Shown here: in pieces, positions 38,273-51,559 of the stretch
How the letters are laid out: every line of letters starts with the position of its first letter
Numbering within the stretch: position 1 is the stretch's first letter
NCBI RefSeq assembly: GCF_021134715.1
Contig: NC_060025.1
Location: 4,836,001-4,900,000, forward strand
Length of the DNA stretch: 64,000 nucleotides
Reading direction: 5' to 3'
Source of the DNA: Daphnia pulex
Lineage: Eukaryota > Arthropoda > Branchiopoda > Diplostraca > Daphniidae
Notes under the pieces: generated by a model
The model's database searches: none
What the model saw: only the letters and a program-made list of their open reading frames with translations
Told to the model about the DNA's origin: nothing
Program-made: the position numbers and the translations under genes

Positions 38273-41200
38273 TTAAAAGACATAAGGAATCATTCGGTAA
38301 GGAACCCGCTTGCAATATTCAACCCAGGCTGGGCCGTACTTGTCCATACATTTATCCTCGTCGCGGTAGCAGCGATGCCTGAAGAAATTTAGAAATCGAT
38401 ACATCAAATAAGAAATAGGGCTTCTTTAACCTGTCACATTTGATACTTACACTAGCAGCACAATCAGAAAAAAGAAATATAAAAATGGCCAAATTCCATG
38501 ACCATACCCCGGGAAGCACCACATCAACGCCGCCATTAACTCAAATGTATAGTTTAAATGTCGCGCCACACCCCAAAATCCGGAGAGCTGCAAATTTAGA
38601 AATCATTAAAAATTTAAAATACAAATACACAGTCGAACATTATTTTTAAGACTGCTAATAAATACATTTTTTTGGGAAGGATCTAAAATCTCGATTACGA
38701 TGAATTAGAGAGTATTAATTTAAAAATTTTAATTAATAAAATAAAATAATCATTTCATCTTCCGTCTCCATTATTAATTAACTTGTCAAATATTCTTAAA
38801 TTTAGTTCATTATGTGTAAGAGAAAACATATTTTCATAACCACAAAGACGAATAAGGCCCGAACCCCAGTTTCCATTTTCTAACAATATTCTACCGACCT
38901 ACTAGTAATAATAATTTTTTTGTTATTTGTTTGCTGTTGCCTTATTTTGATTATGGAAAATTAAGATCAGGTTGTAAAAAGTGGAGTTGACTCACCATTA
39001 ATTTGGTACTTGGTTTTTTGGTTTTTTTATCAACAGTTGGCAAAAATTTGGCTGGTTTGCCCCACAATCGGCACTTTCCGTCTGTTTCCCGGAAGAGTTG
39101 TTTTTCATAATCGACCCAGTAATTCACCACAACACCCAATAGTCCTGTGAAATTAAAAAAAAAAATTAAAATTAAATAAAAATAAAAAACCAACAAATAA
39201 AAATAATAACATGAAAATTCTCAATTGAAAGAGAAGAGACATATTAACTAAAATCTACTCATGGATGCAAGACTGCAGGTATTCTCTTGCCTAAAAGGCA
39301 AAAAAAGGTATAGAATTCTTTTGACTGACCCCCCCCTAAATCAACGAATTCTAACTTTTAGGTTATGCATTCATCTTTAAGGAACGTGACTCCCATGAAT
39401 AAAAAACTGCTTTCTCCGATTACGTAGGCTAAAAAAGTAATAGATAGATGAGAAACGCGCTCGTAGATCACATCAAATATCTCAAAGATCTTTTTGAAAC
39501 TAATCTCTCTAGAGATGGACTGTACGCACGGATAGCCACCGTTTGCTGAGAGACGGTGTCGGATGAAAAGATAATAAATTACCTAATAATCCGATGACGA
39601 AGGCACCTTGGGCAGAGAAATGGGACCGATTTGCCACTAGGTAGTAACTTGAGTAGGTGTAGAAAGCTGGTACCCAAACCAGACATCCCCAACAAATATA
39701 ATATCCAGCCCTGTCCAGTGTGATGTCCAAAGTGTTAAAGTAACCAGTCTCCCACCAGAAGAATTTGGCTATGTAGATGGTCTGGAGGAGAACGTTAGTT
39801 ACATGGCCCGGGCTTATCCCTTGTCGTCCCCCGGCAATTAGGAACGCAACGATGAAGATTTGCCAAATCATCATGCCGACACGACAGTTGGTCCATTGCT
39901 TGACATCAACACCTAGCAGACGTGGGTGCAGCTCCATTCCGCGATAGAATTCAAACAGCATCGGCGATCTACATAGGAAGAAGCAGGGAAAAGAAAAAAA
40001 TCAATAGGTATTGCTGATGGCGAACATTTTTCGTTTCAAATTCTATTAGCCTAGACTCTTTTGGCAGTCAGAGCGTAGTCTGACGGCTCTATATGTCAAG
40101 ATCAAAGACTTCTTTAATTTAATTGGCGCACATATTGCTGACGGCATACTGCACAAAAAGAAAAAAGAAAAAGGCTACGGCAACATTCGGGAAACTCCAA
40201 TCACGCCCACTGAAAATGCTGTCACGAAAGGGATTCCGCGAATACCGATAGCAAGGTCGATAATAATGCCAGAGCGATAATACCATCAACCCCGCCTTTC
40301 CCCTTTATCTGACCAAGACCAAATAGTAATGGTTTCAAAAAAGAGAGAGATCCTTTGACTTAGTCAATATGCACTTGTGGGCGTTATTCACATCTCACTG
40401 TTTGCCCGACAAACAAACAACTGTACAAACACAGTATCAGTATCCCATTAATACATCCAAACATGTATATACAGTATATGCAAATGAAAATTAGATTTTT
40501 GGATATGGTCGGTGTACCTTGGCAGAACTTCAGAAGTTTGAGGCCGATTCCTGCCCATAAAGAGAAGCACGGTGCACAGAGTCAAGGCGAAAATATTCAG
40601 CGAACCCAGAATGTAGGCCATGTTGTCGTAGATGTCCAATGACAAATCAGGATAAATGACGTGGAGTCCCAAATACTGTTGGGAGGAAAATATATTGGAT
40701 TGTTTCAGAAACATGGCGCGATATAACATTCTCTTTTTTTAAAAGCAGATTTCTTATTCAAGATTTCTTAAAAAAACAAAACAATGTAGAAATAGTGTCG
40801 AGCAAGTCCCGCCCAAAGACGGAAGCCATATAATAAATGTGGCTATGCTTCGCTTACCGTAAACAAAGTTGCCGTGTAGTACAACATTCCGTTATCAGCA
40901 TATTCTGGTTTGTAGCCCATGGGCGAAGGTGGGCCGACGAAAGTACGAGAGGGAATCAGCAAGAAGAACTAAAAGAAAATGGATAAATTTGGTTAACTGG
41001 TTACAATGAAGTACAGACGTCTGGTTGAAATGGACTAGAGGGATGGGAAGGAATAGGCAGACAGGTAAGACGACGAGTGATTATGTAATTGTGATGAGAA
41101 TCGAATAAAATGGCGACAAAAGAAATGCTGACATTTGGGCCAAGCACGTGTCGTACATGGCGTGATTTGAAGGTTTCTGTCAACGAGTAACACGTTGCTC

Positions 41201-41768
41201 AGTCAAGGTCAGCGACACGTTAGCCAAGGTCAAATCGAATGGCGATAAAACCAAAATGAGCCAACGTACGACACTTCAGTAGACGAAAGCATGACATGAA
41301 ACGAAGGCAGAATGAGAGACGGCACAACAAAATGAATTACCAGAGACCAGAGGAAAAAAACGGCGACGGCCGTCCACGAGAACGAATTGCCCAGCAATCT
41401 ATAAAACAAAAGAAAACAAAAAAATATTTATACTCGCGTGACGAATATGCTAGCTACAATATTGCTGCCAAATGAAAAATGAAAAATGATTGCTACCTGT
41501 CCCATTGGAATGGAGCGGCAGGGTTTCCCAAATGTGCCAAAATCTGGATTGCTGGAGTGAAAAAGACGAGGAAAAAGGGTGCAATCACGTCATTAGAAAA
41601 GTGCTTGATGCGCGACCATGTAGTAGTCTGAGATTCGGATTTCTTTTCTGCTGCTGTTGCTGGCTGCTGCTGCTGCTGCTGGTGTTGCTGCTTGTGCTGT
41701 CTCATCTTTTTCTCAATAGGCGCCGGCGCCGGCGTTGCGGTTTTCTTCTTGCTGTGCCTGCGTGCCAT
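38273..41768 (-). CDS. DHCR7: 7-dehydrocholesterol reductase (458 aa)
   Basis: Eight minus-strand exons (41768-41497, 41398-41341, 40968-40858, 40675-40518, 39968-39583, 39144-38996, 38587-38451, 38378-38273) total 1,377 bases in frame. The product belongs to the ERG4/ERG24 sterol reductase family, integral membrane ER enzymes. It carries both family signatures: TLDITLDRAGYYICWGCLVW, and the C-terminal HRCYRDEDKCMDKYGPAWVE followed by YCKRVPYRMIP. LFEFYRGMELHPRL and HVTNVLLQTIYIAKFFWWET are also conserved. Overall pattern and length fit DHCR7, which reduces the C7-C8 double bond of 7-dehydrocholesterol using NADPH; a C14 reductase or lamin B receptor is less likely because the segments resemble DHCR7 throughout. 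The N-terminal extension is basic with a polyglutamine run (HKQQHQQQQQQ) encoded by CTG/CAG repeats at about 41,655-41,700. Confidence 0.92.
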
Positions 41769-43922
41769 TACACACCCTATATACGAACGTGATACAGTCG
41801 TTTGAGCCGTCACACTCGGGCTCTACACTCTTTACCGACTTGCACAATAAATTCTTAGAGAAACAAAAGACAGTTGGTGTTACTTGAGAGATTTTTCTGA
41901 ATGCTGACAGCGTGGTGGAATTGATATTGTTGAGCGAACAGTGATGTCTGGCAAGATGAAACGGTAGCGAATGGCGCCCGGTCAATAACCTCACCAGCCA
42001 GCACGCAGCTTCAACCGTCTCCTAACGACGAGCCAACACTATTTTGAGGCTGGAATCGTATTGCGCAGTCTCCAGCCGCAGTGTACTATGCCGAACCCCT
42101 ACTACTGATGGCGCCCTGAAACGAGAAGCGGAGTCTATTTAACGTCTTCTCTTATTCCGCCCAAAGTCCGTCTGACAACGTGATCAGGAAATGAATTTTA
42201 TAAACACACTTTATTTATCGCCTGTCCCTTTTTTTTTAAAAAATTATGTTGAAACATTATAGAATTCAAGTTAAAAAAAAATTATTTTAACTGCATTTCA
42301 AATATTCATTTAGCTTTAATTAACACACGAATAAATTACACATTCGTCGTCTTGCATCGTTTTAATGGAAATTATTATTTGCTTTGGCAAACTTGGTCTA
42401 TTACAAAACGACAATCGATATTTGAATTTTGATCTATTGGAATTTGAACTGGGAAGTGAGGGACTTGGAACTTGTTGGACTTTTAAATCGACAATCGCCT
42501 TATGGTCTTTCCTTATCAATCGATCGATATGAAAAATGAACTGAGTAGAAGAGTTGCGTACAGTTACGCTTAAAGTCTTATAAAAAAACAAAAATCTTTT
42601 AAAATTTATTTAAAGAAAAAAGGACATTGGGTTCAAACCAAAATTTATATTTTAATGTTTAGCCTCCGGCTGTTTTAGTTAGGTTTGTCCAAATACGGCA
42701 ATACATTTAGCCACTATATAAACAAGTCAATCGCGCATGCTGCAAGCTTGAGCAATTTTTACTCCGCTGGATCATACAAGTTAAATATAACAAGGACAAG
42801 GTACAAGAAGGTACCTTTCTACATAACATATTCAAATTGCGATATCTGCGAATAACACCCAATCAATGCCAAGGACGCAAATTTGACGTAACATAAGGGC
42901 CGCGGATTTGTCAGAATAAAAAGTTAAAATCCTTTTTCTACTATGCAAAATAAAAAGCCAATTGGATTTTCGAGAAAAGGGGAGAGTATTAAAGAGGGAG
43001 GACTTTTCAATTTCTGATCTGAATAATTACGTAAGAAATCAAATAATATATTCCGTTTTTTACTTTGTTCTTAGGTTTTTAAAATTATTCCAGTCAAAAA
43101 AATTTTAAAAAAGGAGTTTTGCTATGGATTTTTTTTCTGGTGCAATCGCAAAATGGCTCCCCTCATTATTCATTCAGCATGTAACTGGGTAGTTTGTCGT
43201 TTGATTAGGAAATCGTAATAGATACCCTCATGCAAATCATTGTTGCCAAGAGGCCACAAGCAGTAAAAAAATAAATAGGGTAAACTGGGCGACGAATTGT
43301 CGAGATCCAAGCAGTGATATTATTCTGCATGGCTGAGACTCTGACATTCTGAGGATGACATAAATGCCGGAATGGCTTCATTCATTTCTTAATCTTATAT
43401 TCCCATATTTGATTACATTAGCATGATAAGACAAGATCTTCTTTCGTATGGAGATTAAGATTAAAGAGTTAGAGTAGCCTTTTATTGTAGAGCTCAGTGC
43501 AAAAGCAGGTTGGTGACGCCACCATCGGGAATCACTTTTTATTAAAGAAATCAAATGAAATTTGTAATGAACTTAAGTTTAAATGTTTAAAACCTTTCCC
43601 AGACGGCTTTCAAGAACTTTATATTGCTCGACCGACCTTTTATTTGTGATAGGCAATTCTTCAAATACTTTTTTGTTACACGCTGTAATGGTTAGGTGTG
43701 AAATCTTATTTAACCTTATTATCGAAATATAGATATTTTAATTCGCATAATTTTCGGGTATTAGATTAGCATACCCCACCAGGCCACCAAGGCCATCTTG
43801 TGATGTTACACAGAACTCGGTGTGTGTTGATTGATAAACAAAGACGACTGTCGTAACTCTTCGACCCAAACCGATAATAAATGTAACACATTTCCACATT
43901 AATCTGTTTTTGACACCGTAGA
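41769..43922. other. Intergenic region between DHCR7 and APIP, divergent promoters
   Basis: DHCR7 (minus) and APIP (plus) are transcribed away from each other, so both promoters should lie here. At 2.1 kb the gap is too wide to call a shared bidirectional promoter. I see no TATA box with a matching initiator, no transposon and no RNA gene. Open frames at 41,713-41,994 and 42,316-42,591 have no known motif. Confidence 0.4.
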
Positions 43923-45071
43923 ATGGACGTTTGTCCTGCAAACTGCTCAACGTCAAATGCGGCAGATAAGCCCGCTTGGAAAGAAGAAGCTGAACACGAG
44001 TGGGATGAGTTACATCCACGTAAATTAATTCCTGAAATTTGTAATCTGTTATATCATTTGGGATGGTAAGTAACGAAAAACAATTCATACGTCGACATCA
44101 ATTATCTAACTCTTTTTTTATTCACTGGCTCGTCCTTCCTTATGGACAGGGTTACTGGGACAGGAGGAGGCATGAGCATCAAACGAGGGTTTGTATTTCT
44201 AAATATTAATTTGTAAAGGTTGGCAAGTTTAAATGTTATGTTTACTTCTTCTCTAGGGATGCAATTTACATTGCTCCTTCTGGTGTGCAAAAAGAAAGAA
44301 TTAAGCCAGAAGATCTTTTTGTTCAAGACATACATGGACATGATCTGAAATTACCTCCTTCATCAAAAGGCCTAAAGAAAAGCCAGTGCACCCCATTATT
44401 CATGTGTGCATACACAGGTATAAATTAAGATACAAGGCAACTCTTAATTCTTATACAAATCATTAAACATAGAATTCATGTTTGGTTTCAGAGAGAAGTG
44501 CTGGTGCTGTGATTCATACTCATTCAAAAAATGCAGTTCTGGTCACTTTGCTTTGTGATAAAGAATTTAAAATCTCTCAACAAGAAATGATAAAAGTTTG
44601 ATACTTTTTCATTCTTAAAATTACAGCATAATGTTCTGTTGAATTAATTTGAAGGGCATATGGAATCCAGGATTAGGACGGTACAATAAGTTCAATGAAG
44701 AAATTGTTGTCCCTATAATTGAGAACACTTGCTGGGAGTCAGAATTGGAAGGTTCACTTCGAGTGGCCATGCACAAATATCCAAATACCAGGTATTTTCC
44801 TTTTGCTAGGTTCAAAAGATCAAATAACTAATTAGTGTTTTGGTAAAGTGCAATATTAGTTCGCCGCCACGGGATTTATGTGTGGGGATCTACGTGGGAG
44901 CAAACAAAAGCAATGTAAATATATGTGCCCATAAAAATTTATCGTTTCGTGATTTTATTTAAATGATCCAATCTTTCATGTAGGTGTGAATGTTATGATT
45001 ATCTGATGGAATTGGCGGTGAATATGAAACAACTTAATATTCCCTGGCATGCAGTTGAATGGCGTCCTTAA
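43923..45071 (+). CDS. APIP: Methylthioribulose-1-phosphate dehydratase (APIP), frame disrupted in exon 6
   Basis: Exons: 43923-44065, 44150-44188, 44257-44417, 44492-44595, 44655-44791, 44836-44914 and 44984-45071. The enzyme (class II aldolase fold) dehydrates methylthioribulose 1-phosphate in the cytosolic methionine salvage pathway. Recognisable blocks are [44 protein letters not shown], the zinc ligands His123 and His125 ([11 protein letters not shown]), [38 protein letters not shown] (third zinc ligand) and [11 protein letters not shown] at the stop. Between SVL and RRHG there are 16 extra bases (about 44,845-44,860), so the exon sum is 751 and the frame breaks before the third zinc ligand. 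Without them the length would be a normal 244 residues. It could be a real lesion, an assembly error or an unusual splice. RNF121 follows tail to tail, 78 bases away. Confidence 0.85.
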
Positions 45072-45130
45072 CCAATAACGTTTCTCAACAGCATTGACTG
45101 AATATTATCAGAAGATGAAAATATAAACTA

Positions 45131-46602
<1,472 letters not shown>

Positions 46603-49600
46603 CACTCTTTTAGCGTTCACGTATTTGGGAGAAAAATTCCTAAATGTTTACTATTGTGGTAGATTATTCGAAGAATACGGTAAACTGATAAAGCCAAACA
46701 AGTCGGATCGATCGTTCGATCGTTGATGAGAAAGAGCAGACTAATTTTGCCGGCCTTCGTTCTCACACCACCTATTTACAGAAAGTGAAACTATTTCCAA
46801 AAAAGCTATTTAGCAGAGCCATGTATATGATAATATATTAACATGGGGGTATTTTTATATTAATTATAATAGTTCATTATGATATAATTGACTGATGACG
46901 AAGAATGTGATGTTTTCAACAAGTGGGAAGAAGTAAAAGTGCTAGAGAAAAGAAGACCATCTGTCATCGAGCAGTTTTCCAAGGTAAAATTGAAAAACTG
47001 CAATATAATAGTGGTGTTTGCGCACAATTAAACGTTTTAAAACAACAATTTCGCTTGTTGAAAACATCACAATCGTCTTCACATTCACATTCGCCAACAG
47101 CATGGCCTACTTTAATAACGGCCCATCAGCTCGCTATTTCCTTGTTGCCGAATGGTTTCATAGCCAGAGGGTCGTAATCTACTTCAGAAAGTTCCACATT
47201 AGGAATGTGGAACCATGGTATATTGGACAAAAGTCACATTTTTAACCTCTTTTCCGCAAAATTACACATAAATGGTCAAGGTTAATTATAACGTGGTGGC
47301 CATGGCTGAAAATAAATGAAAAATGAAAATTTTGCGGAAAACAGGAATTTAAAATGTGACTTTCGTAAAATGGCAACGCATGTGGCCTAGGTATAGGCAG
47401 TTGAGGGTAGGTGGGTGGCTCGAACAAAATTGACACCCAGGGTGAGTCTGTGCTACGTGGCCGTTAATTATGTAGAAGGCTATGGTAAAAGGTAAGGTAC
47501 AGGTACGGCTAGTACAATAGAGAAAGATCAGAGCTACAGATGATGGTAGAATCACTGCCTGTTAAATTTTCCTCTCGGAAATTTTTCCTAAAGTTGCAGC
47601 CAATATCGCGAATCGAAAGTGGGAAAATGGGCTTAAATATCGATTTAGACCTAATTGCCAGTGCCAACAGCGGCCATCTACTGAAACTTTGTAAATTTTG
47701 GCAGTGATCTGCCGAATCGATCATAAATGTGAGCGGAATCAAACCTGAATAGAATCAATCAATCATAGAATCAAAGAATAAAAAATCACAATCATTCAGT
47801 GATGTTTGATTCAGAATCAAGAATCAAGAATCAGAATCAAAATTTTTGATTCTGTTCACAATTTGAATAAAAAACGCAATGCAAGGAATGAATGGGCCAA
47901 ATTAGTAATGGTCTACTTTATTAAGACGTGTAAGATTGTAGCAGTGGCAACATTTCAATCTTGGTTATAACAGCTAGGGTATGGGTTATAATCTAAAATT
48001 GAATCAGAATTTTGTTTTCGTTTTTAAAATTAACCTCTTTTCTATTGAAGTGAAGCCTGCCCTTGGGCCCTGCACTAACACTTCGTGAAAGACGCCACAG
48101 CGGGTGTGTAGGGCAACGTGAGCAGGGGTGGGGGAGAAGGGCAACGCGAATAAGGGAGGGGGTTTCAATTGTGTTTCGACAAGAACTTAGTAAGCAGCAC
48201 ACCTTTGCTCTAGATCTGTGGAAGGATTTTTGCTTCATGTTTTCCATTGGGAACATGGGAAGTGGAAGTAATGCAATAATAGTGTACAGCAACTGCTTCA
48301 GAAGCAAATATTAAGAGGCCAGAGTGAACCTGCTAAATAGCGTCATCAACAAACATTTGATAATACAATTATAATTTAAACTCACCAATAGTAAATATCT
48401 ATCTTTCGCTTCTTCCTGACGTACAATTCCTCCCAGACGGGAGGAACGGCCACGACGGGTAAAATACTGGGCCTCTCTCCTGTTGGGCTCCACTTCCTCA
48501 AGTCGTCCGGCTAGGCTTCTTGTCCCTGGATTTAAAATTATTCAAAATTTTTCCTTTTTTATGTTTCCAAACTCTAACAAGGTGGATATATGCGAGATTG
48601 ATCCGGCAAGTATGAGTCAAAGGAATAAGGCCGGCACCACTTTCCTTTCAAGTGAAACTCCAAACATTTCATCCCAATTGCGGAGGTATTGCTTGGCAGT
48701 CGTGAACAGTCGTGAATAGGATGTTTACTTTTATCATCGCAAATCCCCCCAAGATAGAAGGGGCATTTAACCTCTAGTACGTATACAGATATGTTGGATT
48801 CTGATAAGATATTTCCGAATAAGGAGAAATACTACTAATTGAGAAATCCTCGACGAGGTGGGCTCAGGTGCGCAGTGACGACTGAGGATCATCAGTGGCT
48901 CGGTATTTATAGGCCGTTATAGTCGGGATTGCGACGCTTTCGTGACGAATTATCCCACACACAAAGTTGAAAGTTCAGGTTCCATGTAACGTGTTTACAC
49001 GTATATACAATACTTCAATCCCCGTTGGCCTCATCCAGAGCCGTTGATCCTCAACTCTCCGACGCCTTAACCCATAGGGCTTCAAAGCCGTCCTACTGAT
49101 GGTTACACATATTGGAAAAAAATGCATGGTAATTCTTGATGTAGGCCTACAGTCACATTCAATCATTGACTTTTAGTTAAAATCTCCCTTCTCATTTCAG
49201 TTCAATCATCAGCCGCCGTTCCATAGACTTGATCCATTGGTGGAACTGAGGAGAGGTTGCTGAAATTCGCGGATGCATTCCGTTTCGTGCCGGGCTTGCC
49301 CGTTGCACTTTGACCTTGTAGACAATGCTCTTGACGGCCGCTTAGAGACTCTCCGAGACTCTTGCGGCACGGGGTATTTTTCTCTTTCGGGGTGATTTTC
49401 GCTGCATTGTTGCGTCAATACTTGAATAAGAGTTTACCGTTGATAAAACTTAGCCTCACATAATAATCCACTTCTATATTGGCGTTGCTTCCGCCTCGTC
49501 CGACAACTAGCCCGCAATCCTTATTCGCTATTCCTGTGACGACGATTCGATCGACGTAGACTTCCGTTTTTTACAGAAGAGACTATATTTTTAAAATACC

Positions 49601-51190
49601 ATATGCAAACAGAATAATCAGAGGGGCGTGTTTTCGGCATTATGGGAGAGACTCGATTCCCTGCCAAATTCTCGTTGCGCATTCGCTTCCGAATGCATCC
49701 AGTCTGTCAAACCGGGACTAAGAGCAACACAAATATTTTCACTTTGAGCAAGTACAACAACTTCGACATCAGCCTCGAATGCAACAACAAGTAAGAGGAC
49801 GCAAGATGCGATAGAGTGTTGCGCATATTACCTGTCGTCCCCCCTCTTCCCACCTGTATACGGTATATGCGAGTGAGCAAATGTGTGGGAAGCTCCAAAT
49901 AATCTGATTGACCAACCGAACCGCATAAATTAAATTTCTGATATGTCAACTTTCGTCCAATAAAAAATATTAAAAAGCCAAAATGTTTTCAAAGAATCTT
50001 TTTATTATTGTTGTTGTTCAGAACGATAGGTGCGAATTTTAATTGTATGAATTAGATAAAGATGTGGATAATGTAGTGAACAAAAAAGGCCAAGAAAAGT
50101 GGCAACTCCAATTTCAAAATATGTGGAATCGCAACAAGAATGACCAAGATTTTAACTGGAAATAACATTTGAAAAACGCTTACGATAGACTGTTCCACTA
50201 CGAAAGTCGTGTGGAAGAATCTCATCAATTTGTGGTAAGTTAAACAATAGATAAAAGAACTTGCCGGAGCTCCTTCGTTCTCTGGCACATGGCCGGCCGA
50301 CGTTGCCCTCGTAGGCGAGCAACTCTTTCAGACCGAAAACTACTTTCTTCGTCATGTTGATTTTGTATATAGAGAGAGGAAAATTATGCATGGAAAATAT
50401 CAGAAAATGTATACGCCTGCCGGATTCTCTTATTATCTCGCAAAGAACAAACAATTAAGGCCGGTACGGCTCCGCCCGTGTTGGAAACTTCGCCAAGCCG
50501 TCGTTCGGGCCTTGAGCAACTACTCGTTCACTTTGGTGCACAGGGCGTCCTGCATCGAGTAAACGAATTAGATTTCCCGCCAAATTTAAATGTTTACGCG
50601 GGAAATTCGAAAAAGTTACCTCGTTGCGGTAAAGAGATGGGCAGACTTTTGTCTAGAAGAAAAAGAAAAGGAGATTCTCACTACGAGAAAACGACAGCTG
50701 AATAGAATCGGAAGCTATTTATCACGCCTCTTTAACGACATCGGGGTCGGGGGGAAGAATTTCGGTCACGAAACCACACAGAAAACCTAACCAATTAGCG
50801 ATTTTGTGACGGGGGAAAACGGACGACACTTGAAGAATTGGCAATATTTAAAAAAACAAATTGACACACTTGGCACACTGAGGAGGTTTTTTAATCAAAA
50901 ATTTCGCTGAGGAAGAACCGATGAAGATGTCACGAACGCGATCACTGCGCTCTGTCACCTTCTTCTTCTTCTTCTGACTCTGTGTGCTGTGTGTATGTCT
51001 CATTGACGTGTGTGGGTTGGCGTTCACAGCATGTGGGGGTGGGTCAAGTGCGGCTCACACAATCGGCCGGCTGCAGGAGAAGGTGAGGGACGAAAATGAG
51101 CCGCCGCTATATACACGCTGTTCAGCTTGCGCCGGATCTATAGGGTGGGGGAGAAAAATAACAAGACAAGCAGGAGGTGGTACACTATAC
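46603..51190. other. Gene-poor stretch with fragments only
   Basis: No complete gene can be supported. Possible scraps: a plus frame at about 46,890-46,985 (DDEECDVFNKWEEV, ending at a GT donor); a minus frame at 48,500-48,390 (AQYFTRRGRSSRLGGIVRQE), which looks like part of a longer protein or retroelement; and a minus frame at 50,360-50,160 (MTKKVVFGLKELLAYEGN). None has a neighbour that completes it. Some of this probably derives from unidentified transposons. Confidence 0.4.
47735..47865. repeat. Imperfect GAATCA short-repeat tract
   Basis: The motif gaatca and its variants (agaatcaa, aatcaagaatcaag) recur about ten times in 130 bases, in AT-rich sequence. This looks like a decayed simple repeat. 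Confidence 0.75.
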
Positions 51191-51202
51191 AGGAACAGAG
51201 GG

Positions 51203-51238
51203 TATAAAAGGCGTGACGGGGGTTGGTCCCGATCAGTT
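51203..51238 (+). promoter_or_regulatory. TATA box plus arthropod initiator (core promoter)
   Basis: TATAAAAG at 51,203-51,210 is followed by TCAGTT at 51,233-51,238, an arthropod initiator match (TCA followed by G/T, T, T/C). The first T of TATA lies 32 bases upstream of the initiator A, the classical spacing. Transcription would run to the right from about 51,235. The open frame at 50,984-51,358 spans the promoter itself and so is unlikely to be its product. No good downstream gene is visible before LINE sequence starts at about 51.5 kb, so the promoter may have lost its gene or may serve a transposon. Confidence 0.6.
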
Positions 51239-51559
51239 GGCCGTCAACCGCCACTTTTCACGCCATCAACAAATAAAGCCGTTTTGGCCACAACGGATGT
51301 AACAATTCAAAACGATAATTCGTCACGACCCAAAAAAGAATTTCTCTTGAATGGATGAGGGATTGGCCCTTTGAAAGGGATCGACCACTTCTGCCGCACG
51401 TGCAGCTTTTACGCAGAATGTTTTATTAAAAGGAAGTGTTCAGGAGATTCTGGTAACAAATGGAATATCCTCGATCCACCTGATGAAAAGCAGAAAGCCC
51501 ATATTATAGTTTAAGAATATTAGAGATTACAGATATTTGTCTGTAATTACGACTACAGT

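Noticed and set aside
44844..44861. A 17-base GT-AG micro-intron in APIP exon 6
   Set aside because: It is far too short for any known spliceosomal intron in animals, and removing it does not restore the APIP frame.
50984..51358. 124-codon plus-strand open frame over the TATA promoter
   Set aside because: It starts upstream of the predicted transcription start and has no family match.
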